The notes beneath the pieces are model-generated. The model worked only from the letters and a program-made list of their open reading frames with translations. It had not been told where the DNA came from and did no database searches. Position numbers and translations under genes: made by a program. Positions 59,419-64,000 of a DNA stretch of 64,000 bases are shown here, piece by piece; the first letter of the stretch is position 1, and every line of letters starts with the position of its first letter. Source of the DNA: Gnetum montanum (lineage: Eukaryota > Streptophyta > Gnetopsida > Gnetales > Gnetaceae). The stretch spans positions 1,180,352 through 1,244,351 of the forward strand of contig MNCI01017913.1 in NCBI GenBank assembly GCA_015680685.1, read 5' to 3'.

Positions 59419-60884
59419 TGAAACACCACTAAAATTGCATGTTATAACCATTTTTGATCATTCAGCCTTTACCCCATAAAATCCAAGGCTAAAATTCATT
59501 GTAAATGTGAAGATTAGAATCTTGAAGGTGTAAGCCCACATACTTTCTACTTTTTGGGCTAAAAAATGCCTCATAAGTTGTTAAAGCCTCACCCCCCTAA
59601 GTTTAAAAGTTACATATTTTCTATATTTGGGATTGGGGGTGTGGGGGTAAAACATGTATTTTGGGGAACCAAAATTTGCATTTTAATGGATTTTATGAGG
59701 GGTATATCATTTTCTATGTTGAAGACACCTACATGTAGGTGTAACTCACCTTCCTCCAGCATGGATGCATGGGCGTGCAACTCACCTACCTTCAATGTGG
59801 ATGCATGAGGGTGTGACTCACCTACCCCTACCATCGATGTCATTCCCATAGCAAGGAAGATCTACCTCTAGTATAGAAAATCTACCTCCATCATGGTAGA
59901 TCTACCCCCCAGCGTGGAAGATCTACCCCTAGCATGGATTCCATCTCCCTAGTGAGGAAGATTTTCCCCTACTGTAGAAGGTTTCCCTCTAGCATGGAAC
60001 ATCTGCCTCCAACATGGAAGATCTAACCCCTAGCAAGGAAGATTTGACACTAGGATAGAATATATGCCTCTCATGAGAAAGATCTTCCTCTAGTGTAGAC
60101 GATTTGCCTCCAACATGGATGGTATGCCCCCATTACTATTTATGGAATGGCCATGGGGGTATGATACTTACTATATATGGCAACCCTTCAAATTTGGTCA
60201 CCCACCTAACCTAAACTTGGTAGAAATTTGTAGCCAATTCGTAGAAGGATTCCTGGCCCAAAACTATAAAAATCAGTTCCAAGCACCATTTGGAGGCACC
60301 ACCCTCCATGGTGTTGGCATGCTTTGGCATTTTTGACTTTCAAGAGTTCTTGCAAACCTACAACATGTAACTTCTTGGATCTATTTAATGTGAAATCACT
60401 ATAGCCATTTTTACCCCCTTTTGCGATTGTGAATCCCTCCCATATCTCACCTCCCTTCTACATCATTGACATTGCATATCTAATGCAATGAGTTACAAAA
60501 GTTTGAAAGCATTAGGAGTTGTGGAGCATCTAGATCATCAAGCAACAAATTTCAAGCCCCTAGCAAAGTGAACCCCCCTACTACCCCAAGAAGATTTTTG
60601 TACACATTTATTAAATTATTCATTATATATTTTAAAATAAATTTTATAGTTCTATTTTTGTGCAAGATAGATCTATTTGTGTCATTTTGTGCATTTATTT
60701 TCTTGGATCTGCATTGCATTTTTATTTTTCCACCCATGTTTTACATTTTGCAAGTCCCTGGGTGATCTACTAGACCATGAAGGGCATCCTGAATTCCATT
60801 TTTTAGAGGCCTTGGGGTTTTGGGATTAAAGTGATTGCATAGGAATTTTCAGTCTTCTAGCAACTAAAGTTTTCAATCACTACA
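59419..60884 (+). repeat. T12 3' LTR
   Basis: Starts TGAAACACCACTAAAATTGC and ends TTTCAATCACTACA. It aligns with the T2 LTR. A TATA box (TATAAA) lies at 60265-60270 in the context AAACTATAAAAATC, as in T2. A run of GATCTACC and CATGGAAGATCTA words at 59860-60120 is a degenerate tandem repeat of about 25-30 bp. Confidence 0.75.
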
Positions 60885-61008
60885 AGAGTTTAGAGAAAGA
60901 AAGAGAGAATTTGAAGAGAGTCTAAAGAGAGTTTAGGGAGAAAGAGGTGAGTGAGAGAAGAGTAGAGAGAGATAGAGTTTTGGCAAGGTGGCTTGATGAT
61001 CATCCTTT

Positions 61009-61046
<38 letters not shown>

Positions 61047-61257
61047 TGTGTGTGTGTGTGTCTGTGTGCGCGATTGCTTTGATTAAGTGTGCAAGAGTTA
61101 GATTGAATCTCATGTTAGTTCTTGGGAATTATGCTTCCTCTCATTTATATTTTCTTAATTTGAGCAAGAATAAAGCTTTTATTTTCCTTTTCTTATTCAA
61201 ATTTGCTATTTTGTGACTTTGAGAGAGCTTGGATTATTAAATCCATGGGAGTTCCTC
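60885..61257. repeat. Spacer with GA and TG microsatellite
   Basis: A purine-rich flank leads into (GA)n at 61012-61044 and (TG)n at 61045-61068. From 61070 to 61257 the sequence is unassigned; AATAAAGC near 61167 may be an old polyadenylation word. Confidence 0.7.
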
Positions 61258-63321
61258 ATTAGAAATTCTTCTTCCAATTGGCTAAGAGCTTGTATGCATG
61301 CTCACGAACATCCTTAAGGACCAAGTCTTCTTCCTTGATCTTTTGCTTATTCAAGTGATGTTAATGTTGTTCCTTCTACCTCTCTTTGTATCGTTCAATG
61401 TGAGCAAGCATTTGTATTTGCTACTTTTCCACCGAATCAAGGACAATGGTATGTAGCTCCTTATTCTACTCATCATTGATGAAGTTAGAGAGAGCTACTC
61501 TCAATGATGGAACCTAAAATTCAAAAGGAAAAATAACTTTGGATCCATAAAGTAGGCTATATGATGTGAAACTAGTTGCAATTCGAAAGTTAGTTTGATA
61601 GGGACAAAGTGCAGGGACAAGCCACTCATGCCACTTGCATCTACTATTATTTAGCATCTTTTTGAGCAAGTTTATGATGAACTTGTTGCTAGCTTTAGCT
61701 TGTCCATTAGCTTGAGGGTATTATGGTGACAAAAATAAATGTTTAATGCCTAGGTATTGACAAAATGCTTGCGTTTCTTGGCTACTAAACTATGGTTCAT
61801 TATCTATAAAAATGATCAAAGGCATGCTAAAATGGACTACTATGTTATCCAGTATAAATCTATAGACTTGTTGGGATGTTGCTTTCCTCAAGGGAATAGC
61901 TTCAACCCACTTTGTAAAATACTTTATTGTAGTGATGATAAAGCTATTTCCTATATAAGACTTAGGTTTTATAGTTCCAATAATGTCAAGTGCCCATCAT
62001 TAAAATGGCCAAGTTATATAAGTAGTGTGCAACTTAGTTGGTGAAACATGTATAAGGTTGTTATACCATTGATAGGTATCGCAAGTTTTAGTCTTTTATA
62101 GGTAGTTACTTTCTAGATAGGGCTAATAATATCCTAACCATATAATCTTTATAGTTATGGCTCTAGGTCCTATATGTCCTCCACATACACTTTCGTGAAC
62201 TTGCTTAAGGACTATGTGGGCTTCGATTTTTCCCAAGCACATTAACAATATGTCATCATATGACCATCAAGATAGTATGTTATCATCTATAATGACATAA
62301 TATTTTGATTTTTTATGTAAAATGTCCTTTTGAGAAGAATTCAAGTTCTATGAAGATTCACCATGCATTAGGTAAAGCTTGATATCATCATACCATTCTT
62401 TTTGAGAAGCATCATTAATAGTGGCTATGGAGATGCCTTCATTGTTTTGTGTGATGGGTATAGCATAGTTCATATTTAAGAAAGATAACTTGCTAAACAC
62501 ATCTAGTATCATACTAAGGGCCAAGGTTGTAATGGCATTGGCTAAGGTATCCTTAGTTTGGGGTATATGTTGGATACCAACATTTGTAAATTGTTACATT
62601 ACTCTCTTAGCTAGGTCATAATAAGGTTATAAATGTTTGGATTTGCATGCATAAACCTCAATTACATAGTTAACCACAAGTTGTAAATCACCTTTGATCA
62701 TTAGGCATTTGATTCCTTGGTCATAGGCTACCATCATTCCCTTTGATTAATCCTTCATACTCTACCATATTGAATTAAACCAAAAGGTAATGTTATGATA
62801 GTAGAAACACTAGCTCCATGGGTAGTTGAAGCTCTGTCAAAGTGCATGATTGTCTCATAGCCTTTAGGTACCTCATTAACAATGTTAACATGCTCATTGG
62901 AGAATTTAGGATCAATGGCTATATGATCTTTCACTAGGAAAGTTATGAGTTATACGACTATGGCTTGGCCCTTGGTTGAGGCTTGGGAAATGTATTGTAG
63001 GTCAAACTCAACTATTATGGCTTTTCAATGAGCTATACAAATAATTTCATGGATATTAGTTGTTATGGCTCTTACCACATTACCTTTGAAAATGATATTG
63101 AATTGGCTACTAAAGAGGTAGTGTCTTCACTTATTTAATGAATAGGTTAGGGCTAGAAAATACTTCTCCACTTTGGTGTATTAGGTCTCATAGGAAATTT
63201 ATGCATGGCTTAGGTAGTACACCAATAGCCTTGCTCCATCATCTCATTTCTGATAGAGGAGAGAGGTGATGGACATGTCAAAGATAGCAAGGTAGATGTG
63301 AAAAGACTTATCCTTTTGTGC
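61258..63321 (-). pseudogene. pol: T13 pol relic: RT end, RNase H, integrase
   Basis: Minus-strand Tat pol, read leftward from 63321. RNase H begins VPKGYETIMHFDRASTTHGA (62880-62820), so the FDGAS block has become FDRAS. Integrase follows with GTIKPKSYIGNSFIITTIK (61980-61920), DNEP in place of DNGP near 61800, PQANGQAKASNKF near 61715 (catalytic Glu replaced by Lys), and a C-terminal EEDLVLKDVREHAYKLLANW (61330-61270). It ends near 61258. The RT portion is cut by the T14 LTR. It is close to T7. Confidence 0.75.
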
Positions 63322-64000
63322 TGATGAGACACGACATGCACTGTGCCGCGATATCATGTACACGATATCGTGGTCCGCCGCCATATCTATAAATAAGAGG
63401 TGGCACTCCCCTCATTTCCCAATCCTGGCTAGAAGTAGCGAAGCTCTGGTAGATTGATCACTCCAGAGTTAGAATTTTTCCCCATGTGCCCGCAATAGGA
63501 GTCCTAGAGTGAATGACTCTTTATTCGAGTGGCTTGTAACCTAAATCCAAGTTGTGTATGGAAATAAAGACGAACTTGATTGGATAAACCTTGCAGCACG
63601 TGGTTTTATTATTGTTTATTTACTGCTTTCCTAGTGCGCACAAGTACGACTTGATTACGAGCGTCTACGGATGTGTACAGCTAATCAAGGAATCGGCTGC
63701 TTGTCGCAACGTGTGAGTACGACTTGACTACGAGCATTGACTGCTTGGTAACCCAGTAGCGTATTCCAAGATTCTGCGCTTCGTAATCCCAGTGGTAGTT
63801 CAGTGTGTACAGTTAGTCAAAGAATCGGCTGCTCATCGCTAGGCTAGAACGTGTGATAAGTACGACTTAGTTACGAGCACCCACGGGTGTGTACGGCTAG
63901 CTAAGGAATCAGCTGCTTATCACACTTAAGCTAAATAGGTGCCTCAGTACGACCACTTCGAGCACTTGCGTTACGTGTGGTGATCCCAGTAACGATTAGC
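63322..64000 (+). repeat. T14 LTR, young member of the T8/T9 family (runs off window)
   Basis: Starts TGATGAGACACGACATGC inside T13. The U3 carries an inverted GATATC pair (CGATATC at 63349, CGATATCG at 63363), and TATAAATA is at 63388-63395. Further on, TTATTCGAGTGGCTTGTAAC and GCTTGGTAACCCAGTAGC match T8 words (TTATTCAAGTGGTAATGTAC, GCTTGGTAATCCCAACAG). High GC and CpG mark it as recent. The right end lies outside the window. Confidence 0.65.
63643..63926 (+). repeat. Diverged direct repeats in T14 LTR
   Basis: AGTACGACTTGATTACGAGC with GTGTACAGCTAATCAAGGAA and TCGGCTGCTTGTC (63643-63705) recurs in part at 63715-63735 and 63806-63838 and again nearly whole at 63859-63926. Confidence 0.85.

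Noticed and set aside
60947-61216. Plus-strand frame with a long Arg-Glu and Val-Cys repeat
   Set aside because: Produced by translating the GA/TG microsatellite at 61012-61068; no sign of a gene.
1-64000. tRNA, rRNA, organelle-derived DNA or an intact host gene
   Set aside because: I looked for typical tRNA arms, rRNA blocks and long clean frames on both strands and saw none; a tool search could still reveal short ones.

Overview
The window reads as nuclear DNA of a land plant, most likely a seed plant with a large genome. It is AT-rich and CpG-poor, and I see no intact host gene. It is filled with nested, decayed Ty3/gypsy LTR retrotransposons, mostly of the Tat/Ogre type judging from the gag, protease, RT, RNase H and integrase motifs. 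The only host-gene trace is an intron-less fragment of a STRUBBELIG-type leucine-rich-repeat receptor kinase. I cannot name the species; the slow decay and deep nesting would suit a gymnosperm, but that is a guess. I number the elements T1-T14.

Left block (1-10998, minus strand): three Tat-type elements nested like dolls. T1 (LTR 2790-4127, gag to the window edge) sits in the protease of T2 (LTR 8574-9894, gag, protease). T2 sits just downstream of the protease of T3 (9895-10998). Next comes the 3' end and LTR of a plus-strand element, T4 (10999-12393). T5 is a minus-strand gag of a different gypsy family (12394-12820 plus 21831-23189). It is split by T6 (12821-21830), a plus-strand element with two LTRs, gag and protease but no polymerase.

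Middle block (23190-37917): an LTR scrap and minus-strand pol (T7); two copies of a second LTR family (T8 with gag, T9); a stretch holding a triple repeat that ends in a perfect 37-bp hairpin; a plus-strand Tat pol (T10); and the receptor-kinase pseudogene (36552-37270).

Right block (37918-64000): T11 (37923-55731) is a complete 17.8-kb element with 1.7-kb LTRs and a perfect 5-bp target duplication GTTAG. Between its protease and RT lies an antisense, seven-exon gene (44402-49332) whose GT-AG introns keep the reading frame. This is the most unusual thing in the window. T11 is inserted in T12, whose 3' part and LTR (59419-60884) follow; T12 and T6 share the same loss of RT-RNase H-integrase and so form a non-autonomous subfamily. 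The window closes with a minus-strand pol (T13) split by a young LTR (T14, 63322 onward) related to the T8/T9 family.

How the parts relate: T1, T2, T4, T6, T11 and T12 share LTR ends (TGAAACA...), a purine tract with a hairpin just before the 3' LTR, a primer-binding site near TGGCRCTAGAAGGAGGGCC, and short arrays around TTAAACTG at module borders. All coding regions carry stops or shifts, so nothing here looks able to move by itself today.
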